The notes under the pieces: model-generated
Databases searched by the model: none
What the model was told of the DNA's origin: nothing
Seen by the model: only the letters and a program-made list of their open reading frames with translations
Assembly: GCA_030432695.1 (NCBI GenBank)
Contig: JAUILN010000013.1
Coordinates: 186,001-250,000 of the forward strand
Direction of reading: 5' to 3'
DNA length: 64,000 bases
DNA from: a bacterium
Lineage (GTDB): Bacteria; Planctomycetota; UBA1135; UBA2386
Made by a program: the position numbers and the translations under genes
In this document: positions 1-10,076 of the stretch, piece after piece
Layout: each line of letters starts with the position of its first letter
How positions within the stretch are numbered: the stretch's first letter is position 1

Positions 1-1
1 G

Positions 2-288
2 CGGCGCGGCGACGAGGCGCTGGTGGTGGTCGCGGACACCGGCGCGGGCATGGACGAGGAGGTCCAGGAGCGGGCGTTCCAGCCGTACTTCAGCACCAAG
101 AAGCACGGCACGGGTCTGGGGCTGCCGACCGCGCGGCGGGTGGTCGAGCAGCATGGTGGACGGCTGGTCCTCGACAGTGAGCCGGGCCGGGGTACGCAGT
201 TCACGATACACCTGCCGATCGAAGGCCATCTGCCGATCGATGGTCCCGAGGGTGCCGCGTCGCCGGCCGGTGGCACGGAGGGCGACGC

Positions 289-292
<4 letters not shown>
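2..292 (+). CDS. Sensor histidine kinase, C-terminal ATPase part (5' end outside window)
   Basis: Only the last 96 codons are present; the frame is open to the left edge, so the gene starts upstream. The piece is the second half of a HATPase_c domain: the G1 box DTGAGM near the start, then FSTKKHGTGLGL (F and G2 boxes with the ATP lid) and the closing GRGTQFTIHLP strand. The His-containing dimerisation domain and any input domain lie outside the window. The stop overlaps the start of the NtrC-type regulator by 4 nt (ATGA), so the two are co-translated and almost certainly form a kinase/regulator pair. The last 20 residues are a Gly/Ala-rich tail of no known function. The signal sensed cannot be told from this fragment. 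Confidence 0.93.
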
Positions 293-1653
<1,361 letters not shown>

Positions 1654-1705
1654 ACCGCGGCGGATGGCGGCTCGGGCGCGACCCGGAGCGTCGCCCGTTT
1701 ACGGG

Positions 1706-1711
1706 TAACCT
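1706..1711 (+). promoter_or_regulatory. Possible -10 hexamer TAACCT before the TPR/peptidase gene
   Basis: TAACCT lies 7 nt before an in-frame ATG at 1719 and downstream of a short inverted repeat (CCCGT-TT-ACGGG, 1694-1705). The spacing would give a leaderless message starting at 1719. That start adds 34 residues ahead of the signal peptide that begins at 1821. No clear -35 element is visible. Confidence 0.25.
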
Positions 1712-1820
1712 GTGCCGCATGGACCACTCGAAGCCGGCGTGCCGCGGTGCGCCTGCCCGGCGGCGCGCCGATCCTGATTCCACCCTGGCATCCACCGGGT
1801 TCCGCGACGTATCCACAGCC

Positions 1821-4796
1821 ATGCGCGAGTCGTCCCAGCAGCTCCGATCCCTCGCCGTTCGCCTCGTCGCCCTGTTGGCGCTGGGCGGCGGCGCCACGCT
1901 GACCGCGCAGCAGGACGACGATCTCTACGCCGAGGACCTCGCGCTCGCCGCGCGCTCGCTCGAGAAGGGTGACCTCGGCCGGGCGGCTGCCCTGTGGGAC
2001 GACGTGCTACTGGACCACGAGGACATGGAGGGGGAGCCCGGCGGTCCCTCGCCGGAGACCGTGCTGGTCTGTCGGATCGGGCTCCTGGAGATCGCGCTGC
2101 GTGGCGGCGCGTACGAGAAGGTGTTGGAGCAGATCGCGGCGCTCGAGCCGGAATCGGCGCGGCAGGACCGGCGGGTCGAGGGTTTGCACCTCGCGGCGCT
2201 GCGTCGGCTGGGTCGGCAGCCCGAGGCGATCGCGCTGACCCGACGGCTGCTCGAGCGAGATCCGTCCGACCTGCCGGCCCGCCAGGCGCTGGGTGAACTG
2301 CTCGCGGAGACCGGCGAGCGGAAGGCGGCCGAGGCCGAGTTCGAGGCGGTCATCGCGGCGTCGCGGCGCGAGCGTGTAGCGGACCCCGTAGCGCTGACCG
2401 CGGTCGCCGCGGCCCACGCCGCACTCGGTGGGCTGCGCGACGTCGAGCGCGCTTCCGTCCTGCTGGTCGAGGCGATCGACGCCGCGCCGGACCTGGCCGC
2501 GCCGCGGGTCGCCTACGGCAAGCTGCTGTTCGACGTCTACGCCGAGTGGAGCGGCGCGCCCAGTGGCGAGGCGGCCCTGAAGGAGGTGTTGGAACGCAAC
2601 GGCGAGGTGGAGGAGGCCCTGGTCGCCCTCTACCGGATCCGCAGCGCCAACATGAACCTCGATCCGTCGAAGACCGTCGACTACCTCGATCGGGCGCTGC
2701 GCGTCAATCCACGCTCGGTGCCGGCGATCATGGAGCGCGGGGTGCGGCTGGTCGACGACCGGCGTTTCGCCGAGGGCGCGTCGGAGCTGGACCGGGCATT
2801 GGCGATCAACGCCCGCGACAAGCGCCTGCTGGCCGAACGGGCGGCGGTCGCGCGGTTGATGGGCGACGACCAACTGGCCGAAGACCTGCGCGTGAACCTC
2901 GCCGAGGTCGATCCCGGCTCCGGCCTCGCCGACCGGATCTTCGGTGACCGACTCGCCGAGCTCTACCGCTTCGCCGACGCGGTGCCGCACTACGAGCGGG
3001 CGCTCGAACGCGAGCCCGAGGACGTCGAGGCGCTCGAAGGTCTCGCGCGCTGCCTGGTCTACGCCGGCCAGGGCGAGCGCGGCAAGGAGCTGCTGCGCCG
3101 CGCCAAGGAACTGCAGCCCGGCTACGTCGATCCGTGGCGCAACAACGTGATCGCGGCGCAGGAGCTGCTCGAGGAGGAATACGAGACCGTCGAGTCGGAC
3201 GGCTTCGTGTTCTTCCTGCACCGCGACGACGCCGAGGTCCTGAGCCGCTACTTGGTTCCGTACCACGACGAGGCGCGCGCGAAGCTCGGCGAGAAGTACG
3301 GACTGGTCCCGCCCGGCCGCACCCGCGTCGAGGTCTTCCACACCTGGGACGACTTCTCGGTGCGGACCATCGGCTTCCGCGGCTTCACCGCGCTCGGCGC
3401 CTGCTTCGGCGGACTGATCACGCTGGTCTCGCCGGTCGACGTCGACCTGCGCAAGAACGACTTCATGTGGTCGGCGACGGTCTGGCACGAGTACACCCAC
3501 GTGCTGACGCTGATCCTGAGCCGCGCGCGGGTGCCGCGGTGGCTGACCGAGGGCTTCTCGGTCTACGAGGAGCGGCAGAAGAACCGCGCTTGGGAACGCG
3601 GCATGGCCCGCGACCTGCTCGACGCCTGGCACAACGATGCGATCCCGCCGGTGCGGGCCATGAACGCGTTGTTCCGCGGCCCGAGGATCCTGTTCGGCTA
3701 CTACCTCGGCGGCGAGATCGTCACCTACCTGAGCGAGCAGCACGACTTCGCGACCCTGACCGAGATGCTGCGCGCCTACGGCCGCGATCTCTCGGAGGAG
3801 GACGTGTTCCGCGAGACCTTCGGGCAGAGCCGCGCCGAGTTCGACCGGGTGTTCCGTGAGTGGTTGTGGAAGGAGCGACTCGCCGACCTGAGGATCGTGC
3901 CGCGGCTCGGCGAGGCCGCGGTCGACGCGCTCGAGATCAAGGCGATCCGCGACCCCGACGACCTCGACGCCCACGTGCAGCTGGCCTGGGCCTACCTGTT
4001 GCGCGGTGTCGAGGTCGATGCGGCCAACCACGTCCGCGAGGTGGTGATCCGCGATCCGGATCACCCGGGGGTCCAGCTGGTGCGGGCCGAGCTGCTGCGT
4101 CGCAAGGGCAACCTCGCCGAGGCACGCCGCTTCTACGAGCGCGGCTTCGACTCGGGCGCCGACGACTTCGACAGCCGGATCCGCTACGCGGCGTTGCTCG
4201 AGCAGCTCGGCGACGTCGACGAGGCGATCGTCCAGTACCAGGCCGCCAAGCGTTGCTGGCCGGATTGCACCGAACAGGACGTGGCGCCCGAGCTGCAGCT
4301 GGCGCGGGTGCACGGCGAGGCCGGCCGTCGCGACGAGGCGATGATGGAGCTGCGGACCTACTGCCGGCGGACCGCGCGCGCCTTCCAACCGCGGCTGCAG
4401 CTCGCGGCCTACGCGCGCGAGACCGGGGACCGACGGTTGGAGGCGGAGCTGCTGCAGGAGGCGGTGGAGATCGATCCGTTCGTGCGCCAGGTGCACGTCG
4501 AGTACGGCCGCTCCTGCGTGGCGCTCGAACGGTTGCAGGACGCTGCTCGGGAGTTCGAGATGGCGCTGGCTGTGCTGCCCGACATGGACCGCCAGTGGAT
4601 CGAGAATCCGGAGCAGCGGCCGCGGCTCGACTCGCCCGAGTTCCTGGACGAGCAGGCGGCGTTGCGGGTCGAACTGGCGCGCGTGCTGTTGCGTCTCGGT
4701 CGCGACGATGCGGCACGCGAGCAACTGGAGCGCGCGCTGGTCGACGCGCCGAACGGTGACGCGGCCGACGTGGCGCGCGAGCTGCTCGACAGGTAG
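1821..4796 (+). CDS. Exported TPR protein with a gluzincin-type (HExxH) peptidase core
   Basis: A 991-residue protein. The start at 1821 was chosen because it gives a typical signal peptide (Arg, then LAVRLVALLALGGG, ending near TAQ); an in-frame ATG at 1719 is the alternative. Residues 30-480 and 690-990 are TPR-like helical repeats. Between them lies a metallopeptidase-like segment with HEYTH at 556-560 and a downstream Glu577 in RWLTEGFSVYEE, which is the HExxH...E zinc signature of the gluzincin peptidase-MA group. It probably acts in the periplasm or on the surface as a protease or a scaffold using a peptidase fold; the substrate is unknown. It stands alone between the NtrC regulator and the DnaA-family operon. 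Confidence 0.82.
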   Translation: MRESSQQLRSLAVRLVALLALGGGATLTAQQDDDLYAEDLALAARSLEKGDLGRAAALWDDVLLDHEDMEGEPGGPSPETVLVCRIGLLEIALRGGAYEKVLEQIAALEPESARQDRRVEGLHLAALRRLGRQPEAIALTRRLLERDPSDLPARQALGELLAETGERKAAEAEFEAVIAASRRERVADPVALTAVAAAHAALGGLRDVERASVLLVEAIDAAPDLAAPRVAYGKLLFDVYAEWSGAPSGEAALKEVLERNGEVEEALVALYRIRSANMNLDPSKTVDYLDRALRVNPRSVPAIMERGVRLVDDRRFAEGASELDRALAINARDKRLLAERAAVARLMGDDQLAEDLRVNLAEVDPGSGLADRIFGDRLAELYRFADAVPHYERALEREPEDVEALEGLARCLVYAGQGERGKELLRRAKELQPGYVDPWRNNVIAAQELLEEEYETVESDGFVFFLHRDDAEVLSRYLVPYHDEARAKLGEKYGLVPPGRTRVEVFHTWDDFSVRTIGFRGFTALGACFGGLITLVSPVDVDLRKNDFMWSATVWHEYTHVLTLILSRARVPRWLTEGFSVYEERQKNRAWERGMARDLLDAWHNDAIPPVRAMNALFRGPRILFGYYLGGEIVTYLSEQHDFATLTEMLRAYGRDLSEEDVFRETFGQSRAEFDRVFREWLWKERLADLRIVPRLGEAAVDALEIKAIRDPDDLDAHVQLAWAYLLRGVEVDAANHVREVVIRDPDHPGVQLVRAELLRRKGNLAEARRFYERGFDSGADDFDSRIRYAALLEQLGDVDEAIVQYQAAKRCWPDCTEQDVAPELQLARVHGEAGRRDEAMMELRTYCRRTARAFQPRLQLAAYARETGDRRLEAELLQEAVEIDPFVRQVHVEYGRSCVALERLQDAAREFEMALAVLPDMDRQWIENPEQRPRLDSPEFLDEQAALRVELARVLLRLGRDDAAREQLERALVDAPNGDAADVARELLDR

Positions 4797-4826
4797 CTCG
4801 CGGGGTCGCTCGATCGGCCGCGTCGC

Positions 4827-4855
4827 TTGTGACCGCCGCGCGGTCGCGATACCTT
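4827..4855 (+). promoter_or_regulatory. Likely sigma70-type promoter of the dnaA-like/tmk/holB operon
   Basis: TTGTGA (4827-4832) and TACCTT (4850-4855) are separated by exactly 17 nt and lie 44 nt before the ATG of the DnaA-family gene. The same TACCTT hexamer occurs ahead of the genes starting at 48831 and 29002, which supports a common -10 form. The matches to the E. coli consensus are partial. Confidence 0.4.
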
Positions 4856-4899
4856 GTGCGGCCCGGTCCAGGGTCGGATCGGGGTCTCCGCGACGGCCC

Positions 4900-6312
4900 A
4901 TGCAGTCCCTCCTCGAGTCCACCTGGCGCAACGTCGAGCCGGTGCTCCGCAGCCGGGTCGGAGCTGCCGCGTTCGAGTCGTGGCTCGCGCCGTTGCGACC
5001 GCTGGCGATGGAGCGGGGGACCCTGCACTTCGAGGCGCCGAGCCGGCTGATCGCCGAGCGCGTCGAGCAATTCCACCGCGCGTTGCTCGAGGCCGAGCTG
5101 TCGCGAGAATTCGGCACTTCGATCCGCGTGTCGATCCAGGCGCGGCCCGACGTGCTCGGCCGGTCCGAACTGGAGGTCGGGCCGACCCAGCCGATCGTCG
5201 ACCCGTCGAACCGCACCGCGTGGCTGGTGTTGCAGGCACTGCGCGAAGGCCGGCCGCTGCCGGCGAACCTGTTCCTCTTCCACGGGGCTCGGGGTACCGG
5301 CAAGACCTTTCTGTTGGCGGCGTGGCGGGCGATCCGCAGTCGCGGGGCGGTACCGGCGGCGGCGCATCCCAGTGCGCAGGCCGGTCCCACGGGCGACCGG
5401 AGTGGCAATCGGATCCGCGACCATCTCGACCAGCTCGGGCTCGGCGACCGGGCGACCGGCGGACTCGACCCGGTCGACGCGGCCCGCGCGATGCACGCGG
5501 GGGCTGCCGGAGACCGACCCGCGCAACGCCCTGCCGAGCGACGTCGCGTTCCGCAGCTCCTCGAGTTCGACGGCCCGCGGCTGATCCGGGCGTTCCAGGT
5601 GGCGATCCGCGAGCAGCGCGTCGAGGGCTTCGTCGAGGAGCTGTGCGCCGACCGTGACCTGCTCGTCGACGAGGTCCATCGCCTGGCAGGCCACGAGCGG
5701 ATCCAGCGCGAGTTCGCCAAGGTGCTGGAGCGGCGGGCCGACCTGGTCTACCCGACTCTGCTCGCCTCGCGGCATCACCCGCACGACATCCGCGAGCTCG
5801 AACCCGGCCTGGCCACCTGGATGCTGTCGGGCTTCGTGACCCGGCTCGAGGAGCCCGGTCCCGAGGCGCGCCTCGCCTACCTCCGGGCGCTGGAAGGGCC
5901 CCGCTCGCAGAACGGCCGGGCCGACGCGATCGAGCGGCTCGCGCGCGAGGTCAAGGGTGGCTACCCGGAGCTGAAGCGGGCCTGGTTGATCGACCGGCAC
6001 GCCCGGCCCGAGCTGCAGCGGCACTACTTCGAGCTCATCGACCCGCGCAGCACCTTCGAGCGGATCCGCGACGAGATCGTCGAGCGCTTCGACGTGCCGG
6101 TCGACGAGCTGGTCGGCAGCTCGCAGCGACGGCGGGTCAGCCACGCGCGCAAGGTGCTGAGCTGGCTGTGCGTGCAGGACGGTCTGAGCCGTGCCGAGGT
6201 GGGGCGCTACATGGGGCGGACCCGTGCCGCGATCTCCTACGCCATCAAGTCGTTGGAGAAGGACATGGACGAAGATCCGGCGCTGCGCCGCGAACTCGAG
6301 GGGTTGCGGTGA
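4900..6312 (+). CDS. Highly divergent DnaA-family replication-initiator-like AAA+ protein
   Basis: 470 residues with the DnaA domain order. Domain I (1-70) reads W..V...L...V...AFESWLAPL. The AAA+ core has Walker A GARGTGKT at 129-136 and Walker B LLVDEVH at 254-260. A C-terminal TrpR-like HTH spans about 375-460. An Ala/Gly/Arg-rich stretch of about 60 residues (145-210) between Walker A and the next conserved strand is absent from ordinary DnaA. Key residues are lost: the box VII Arg finger position is Gly311 (MLSGF), the sensor-2 Arg position is Pro356 (YPELKR), and the GRDHTTV recognition motif reads GRTRAAIS at 439-446. It overlaps tmk by 4 nt. It may be a DnaA paralogue with a changed role, or this lineage's unusual initiator; a true dnaA elsewhere would decide. 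Confidence 0.85.
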   Translation: MQSLLESTWRNVEPVLRSRVGAAAFESWLAPLRPLAMERGTLHFEAPSRLIAERVEQFHRALLEAELSREFGTSIRVSIQARPDVLGRSELEVGPTQPIVDPSNRTAWLVLQALREGRPLPANLFLFHGARGTGKTFLLAAWRAIRSRGAVPAAAHPSAQAGPTGDRSGNRIRDHLDQLGLGDRATGGLDPVDAARAMHAGAAGDRPAQRPAERRRVPQLLEFDGPRLIRAFQVAIREQRVEGFVEELCADRDLLVDEVHRLAGHERIQREFAKVLERRADLVYPTLLASRHHPHDIRELEPGLATWMLSGFVTRLEEPGPEARLAYLRALEGPRSQNGRADAIERLAREVKGGYPELKRAWLIDRHARPELQRHYFELIDPRSTFERIRDEIVERFDVPVDELVGSSQRRRVSHARKVLSWLCVQDGLSRAEVGRYMGRTRAAISYAIKSLEKDMDEDPALRRELEGLR

Positions 6313-6992
6313 GCGGAGCCGGGTCCACACCGCGCTACGTCGTGCTGGACGGCTCCGACGGCTGCGGCAAGTCGACGCAGGCCGCCCGGCTCACCGACCG
6401 GCTGCGCACCGCAGGCCGCGAGGTCGACCACGTCCGCGAGCCCGGCTCGACCCGCTTCGGCGAGCGCATCCGCGAGATCCTGCTCGACCCCGCGACCGGC
6501 GACCTCGATCCGCTGAGCGAGGTGCTGGCGTTCTCGGCGGCGCGGCGCGAACTCCTGCAGTCGGCGATCGCGCCGGCGCTGGCCGCGGGCCGCTGGGTGG
6601 TCAGCGAGCGCTGCTTCGCGTCGACCTGGGTCTACCAGTGCGTGGCGGCCGGCCGCGACGACCTCGGTGCCGCGTTCCGGCGCGTCACCGAAGACGTGCA
6701 TCGCGACCTCCGACCCGACGTGCTGGTGGTCCTCGACCTCGACGACGACACCCGCGAGACCCGGTTGCGCGCCGCCGGCGCTCCCGACCGCATCGAGGCG
6801 CGTGGCGCGGAGTTCCAGGCCCGGGTCCGACGCGGCTTCGTCGAGCTCGCCACGCCCGGCCACTGGATCCAGGAGTTCCTCGTTGGCCGGGTGCGGGTCG
6901 CAGACGCCGGCGGCTCCGCCGACGACGTCGCGGCGCGGGTCTGGTCGTTGGCCGGCCCCGATGCCGAGGTCCATCGGGCGGTGTCGTCGTGA
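6309..6992 (+). CDS. tmk: Thymidylate kinase
   Basis: A 227-residue dTMP kinase that phosphorylates dTMP to dTDP with ATP in the cytosol. The P-loop is DGSDGCGKST near the N-terminus, followed by the substrate motif REPGSTRFGERIREILL. The usual DRY/F motif appears as SERCFASTWVYQ, with Glu for Asp. The chosen start is GTG at 6309, whose overlap with the upstream stop (GTGA) implies translational coupling. Its own stop overlaps the holB GTG in the same way. The dnaA-like, tmk and holB genes therefore form one tightly coupled DNA-replication operon. Length is normal for the family. Confidence 0.94.
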   Translation: MSGAGSTPRYVVLDGSDGCGKSTQAARLTDRLRTAGREVDHVREPGSTRFGERIREILLDPATGDLDPLSEVLAFSAARRELLQSAIAPALAAGRWVVSERCFASTWVYQCVAAGRDDLGAAFRRVTEDVHRDLRPDVLVVLDLDDDTRETRLRAAGAPDRIEARGAEFQARVRRGFVELATPGHWIQEFLVGRVRVADAGGSADDVAARVWSLAGPDAEVHRAVSS

Positions 6993-7954
6993 GCGATCTG
7001 CCGGAGCTGCTGGGCCAGGGCGACGAGTGCGCGCGCAGGCTCGTCGAGGCGCGGGCACTCTCGATGCACCACGCAATCCTCATCGAGGGACCGCGCGGCC
7101 TCGGCAAGAGTCTCGCGGCACGGCACCTCGCCGCGGCGTTGCTCGGCTCCGAGGATCGCCACGACGCCACCGCGCGGCGGATCGTCAGCGGCAACCATCC
7201 GGACCTCCACCTCGTCGAGGTGCCGGAGGGCAAGCACGACATCCCGGTGGAGTCGGTGCGCGAACTGCAGTCGGTGTTGGAGCGCAGCCCCGTAGAGGGA
7301 CGTGCCCGGGTGGCGCTCGTCGACCCCGCCGATCGACTCAACGAGCAGGGCCAGAACGCCCTGTTGAAGACCCTCGAGGAGCCGGGTCCGGCGACCTTCC
7401 TGATCCTCGTCGCGCGGCGACCCGAGGCTCTGCTCGATACGGTCCGTTCCCGGATGGCTCGACTGCGGATCCTGCCGGTGGCGGACGATCTGGTGCGGCG
7501 GGCGCTCCATTCGGTTCCGGACCTGCTCGACGACGACGACCGGATCGCGCGCGTCGTCGCGCAGGCCCGTGGGTCGATCGGCCTCGGGCTGGAACTCGCC
7601 TCCGAAGAGGGCGGGGAGATCGAGCGCGCGGTCGCCGAGTTCCTCGCCGACCCGGAGTCGATGGAGCCGGAATCGCTGGCCGCGCTGGCCCAGGCCGGCA
7701 AGGACAAGGCGGCGAGCGAGCACCGCGCCGAGTTGGTGTTCACCGCGCTGCGCCTGCAGGTCCGCGGCCAGCTCGACGCCGCGCTCGCGGCCGACACGCG
7801 GCGGTTGTACGCCCGCGCCGAAGCGGACCAGGGTCTTGGCGTCCTCGATGCGCTGCTCGATGCCGAAGGCGACGTCACCTCCGGGATCCCTGCGGCGCAG
7901 GTCCTCGAGGGTTGGGCCGTGCGCTACCAGGCGGCTCGTCGTTCCGGGCGCTGA
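6989..7954 (+). CDS. holB: DNA polymerase III delta' subunit (clamp loader)
   Basis: A 321-residue clamp-loader protein starting with GTG that overlaps the tmk stop by 4 nt. The N-terminal AAA+ region has the P-loop GPRGLGKS, the motif NALLKTLEEP typical of delta'/DnaX proteins, and VRSRM where the SRC motif is expected. The C-terminal part is helical, as in the collar domain. It should pair with delta and tau/gamma to load the beta clamp. The tmk-holB pair is a widespread arrangement. It is the last gene of the operon and is followed by 541 nt without a gene. Confidence 0.9.
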   Translation: MSDLPELLGQGDECARRLVEARALSMHHAILIEGPRGLGKSLAARHLAAALLGSEDRHDATARRIVSGNHPDLHLVEVPEGKHDIPVESVRELQSVLERSPVEGRARVALVDPADRLNEQGQNALLKTLEEPGPATFLILVARRPEALLDTVRSRMARLRILPVADDLVRRALHSVPDLLDDDDRIARVVAQARGSIGLGLELASEEGGEIERAVAEFLADPESMEPESLAALAQAGKDKAASEHRAELVFTALRLQVRGQLDAALAADTRRLYARAEADQGLGVLDALLDAEGDVTSGIPAAQVLEGWAVRYQAARRSGR

Positions 7955-8495
7955 ATCCGGTGTGCTCGGATCCGGGAGTGAGGCGCCGCGGAAAACAGCG
8001 ACCGGTTGTTCTCCACATCTTGTCAACAGTGGCCACGCGGCGTTTGATGAGCGCGAAGCCCAGGACCCTGGCCCGCCTCGGCAACGTGTCGACGGGCGCA
8101 GCGGGGTCTTCTCCACAACCGGCCACGAGGAGCGACGCGGATCGCGTCCCACGCCAAGACACAACAGCAGTGAGAACCGGAGCGGCCCAGGTGCGGGCTC
8201 GACCATCCGATGGTGGTCGGCACGCGCCGCGGCCCCGAGGGTTCGGAGAGATGCGGAGGGGGAGTCCGTCGGGGTGGTCAGTCCGACGGGTTCCAGTGGG
8301 TCCGGAGGTCGCTCGGCGGCCGCTCGGACTTCAGGCGGTCAGATCGACGACCGATAGGGGTCTCGGGTCGGAACCGACCGTGCGGTGGACGCCGCGTGAC
8401 GGGTCGGCGCCGGTTCGACAGGGACGGACGCGAGGCGTCCCGACCGGAGCGGACTCCCGCATCGCGGGACCGCGCGCGACAGGAGGAACCACGAC
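7955..8495. other. 541-nt non-coding region with several inverted repeats
   Basis: I see no convincing gene in either strand. The stretch holds two copies of TTCTCCACA (8009-8017 and 8109-8117, exactly 100 nt apart), each one base off the DnaA box TTATCCACA. A related TTGTCAACA lies at 8020-8028. Short hairpins include GGTCGG-AA-CCGACC (8366-8379) and CCCGC-AT-GCGGG type repeats near 8455. The right end carries the strong Shine-Dalgarno AGGAGG (8481-8486) of the next gene. It could be a long leader, a structured RNA or part of an origin; nothing settles this. It does not match RNase P, SRP or tmRNA cores that I know. Confidence 0.5.
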
Positions 8496-8906
8496 ATGAC
8501 CACGGACGGGATCGAGGATCGGATCCAGGCGGTGCGCCGCCGTGATCGTCGATTCGATCGCGCTGCCTACGAGTTCGTGCTCGATGCCCTGGACCACACC
8601 ATGGTGCATCTCGGCAAGGACCGGATGACGGGCGAGGAGCGGCACATCGGCGGGCGCGAGCTGCTGCTCGGCATCCGCGGCCTCGCGGCCGAGCAGTTCG
8701 GTCCGATGGCTCCCGTGGTGCTGCGACGCTGGGGACTCCGAGGCACCGGCGACTTCGGCGAGATCGTGTTCAGTCTGATCGATGCCGGTCTCCTGAGTCG
8801 TCGTGCCGAGGACTCGCGCCTCGATTTCGTCGACGGCTTCGACTTCGATCATGCCTTCGCCGAGTCGTTCCGTGACCGGCTCGAGGCGATCAGCGAGACC
8901 GAGTGA
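8496..8906 (+). CDS. Minf_1886/TIGR04138 family protein
   Basis: A 136-residue cytosolic protein with AGGAGG 10 nt before its ATG. It has the pattern of the planctomycete/verrucomicrobia-restricted family TIGR04138: YEFVLDALDHT near the start, a central H..GRELLLGIR..A..QFG, then VLRRWGLRGTGDFGEIVFSLIDAGLL and a D..DF..FDF tail. The function of the family is unknown. It supports a planctomycete origin for the window. It lies 55 nt upstream of the AI-2E-family permease and may share its transcript. Confidence 0.85.
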   Translation: MTTDGIEDRIQAVRRRDRRFDRAAYEFVLDALDHTMVHLGKDRMTGEERHIGGRELLLGIRGLAAEQFGPMAPVVLRRWGLRGTGDFGEIVFSLIDAGLLSRRAEDSRLDFVDGFDFDHAFAESFRDRLEAISETE

Positions 8907-8961
8907 GGCGCTCGGATCAGCGCCTGGATCGCGCCGCAGAGACCTGAACCGAGTCTGTGAC

Positions 8962-10068
8962 ATGGAGCGAGGAACGGACTCGGAGCGCGCGGCCCCGGAG
9001 CAGGTCGCTGTTCCCTCTCGCCGGCCGGGCGCCCCGGCGCGCACCCGGCTGATCGTGACCGTCGCGGTGCTGCTCGCACTGACGGTGGTCTACCTGTTCC
9101 GCGGCGTGTTCGGCCCGCTCCTCGCCGCCCTGGCGATCGCCTACGTGTTCGAGCCGATGGTCGCCTCGTTGGAGGGCCGCGGCCGATCGCGCCTCGTCGC
9201 CGTCGGGCTGGTGTTCGCACTCGGCGGCATGCTCGCCGCGCTGCTGTTCGTGGTCACGGTGATGCAAGGCGCCTCGCTGCTCGAGGCGCTGCTGGCCGAG
9301 GACGGTCTGGTCAGCCGGAGCATCGCGCAATGGACCGCGCTGCTGCAGGAGCACCAGCACGTGCTGTCCGACCTCGACCTCGGCGCCAAGGTCCGTGATC
9401 CGGAGTTCTGGCGGCCGGTGGTGGCGCCGCTCGCCGGGTCGCTGAAGACCATCCTCAGCGGCGTGCTGGGCTGGTTCGAGATCGTCGGTGCCTTGGTGCT
9501 GACTCCGGTCTACACCTTCTACCTGATGCTGGAGATGCCGCGGATCCGGCGCTTCCTGTTCGGGCACCTGCCGTCGCTCGACCGCGAGCGCACCGTCGCA
9601 GTGCTCGAGGAGATCCACGTCGGGATGAGCGGCTTCCTGCGTGGCCGCCTGACCATCGCGGTCGCCAAGGGCGTGCTGCTCAGCGTCGGCCTGATGCTCT
9701 GCGGTACCGGCTACGCGTGGTTCGTCGGCATGGCCTCGGGCGCCCTGGCGATCCTGCCGCTGGTCGGACCGCTGCTCGGCTTCCTGCTGGCGGTCGGCGT
9801 CGCGTTGGCCGATTCGGCGAGCATCACCGACCTGCTGTGGATCGCGCTGGTGTTCGCGGTCGCCGAGGGCCTCGAGAACTTCGTGCTGACCCCGTGGATC
9901 ATGAAGGGCGACGTCGAACTGCACCCGCTGACGGTGCTGTTCTGCGTGTTCTTCTGGGGTGCGGCGCTCGGCGCATTCGGCGCGCTGTTGGCGATCCCGT
10001 TGACGCTGGTCGTGAAGATCCTGGTGCGGGTCTACCTGCTTCCGCACCTGGAACGGCTCGCGGCGTAG
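8962..10068 (+). CDS. AI-2E transporter family (TqsA/YdiK type) membrane protein
   Basis: A 368-residue polytopic inner-membrane protein with about seven or eight hydrophobic segments. The start at 8962 lies outside the preceding gene and gives a short basic, Pro-rich cytosolic head before the first membrane segment (near residues 28-50). A large amphipathic insert at about 100-155 separates the second and third segments, and ILPLVGPLLGF, ENFVLTPWIMKG and GALLAIPLTLVVKILV match the conserved C-terminal half of PF01594. Members export varied small molecules or ions, so AI-2 should not be assumed as substrate. It converges on the next gene, with a stem-loop between them. Confidence 0.9.
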   Translation: MERGTDSERAAPEQVAVPSRRPGAPARTRLIVTVAVLLALTVVYLFRGVFGPLLAALAIAYVFEPMVASLEGRGRSRLVAVGLVFALGGMLAALLFVVTVMQGASLLEALLAEDGLVSRSIAQWTALLQEHQHVLSDLDLGAKVRDPEFWRPVVAPLAGSLKTILSGVLGWFEIVGALVLTPVYTFYLMLEMPRIRRFLFGHLPSLDRERTVAVLEEIHVGMSGFLRGRLTIAVAKGVLLSVGLMLCGTGYAWFVGMASGALAILPLVGPLLGFLLAVGVALADSASITDLLWIALVFAVAEGLENFVLTPWIMKGDVELHPLTVLFCVFFWGAALGAFGALLAIPLTLVVKILVRVYLLPHLERLAA

Positions 10069-10076
10069 ACCGCGTC

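Noticed and set aside
1809..1817. GTATCCACA, a DnaA-box-like 9-mer just before the TPR/peptidase start
   Set aside because: Single occurrence, one mismatch, and inside the likely leader; not enough to call an origin element.
5341..5565. Possible double frameshift in the DnaA-like gene, because the segment after Walker A does not resemble DnaA
   Set aside because: The alternative frames give no DnaA-like sequence either and the frame is intact on both sides, so an insertion is the simpler reading.
2007..5720. A 1237-codon open frame on the minus strand, opposite the TPR/peptidase and DnaA-like genes
   Set aside because: Translation is low-complexity, without domains or ribosome binding site; it arises because high third-position GC removes stop codons on the opposite strand.
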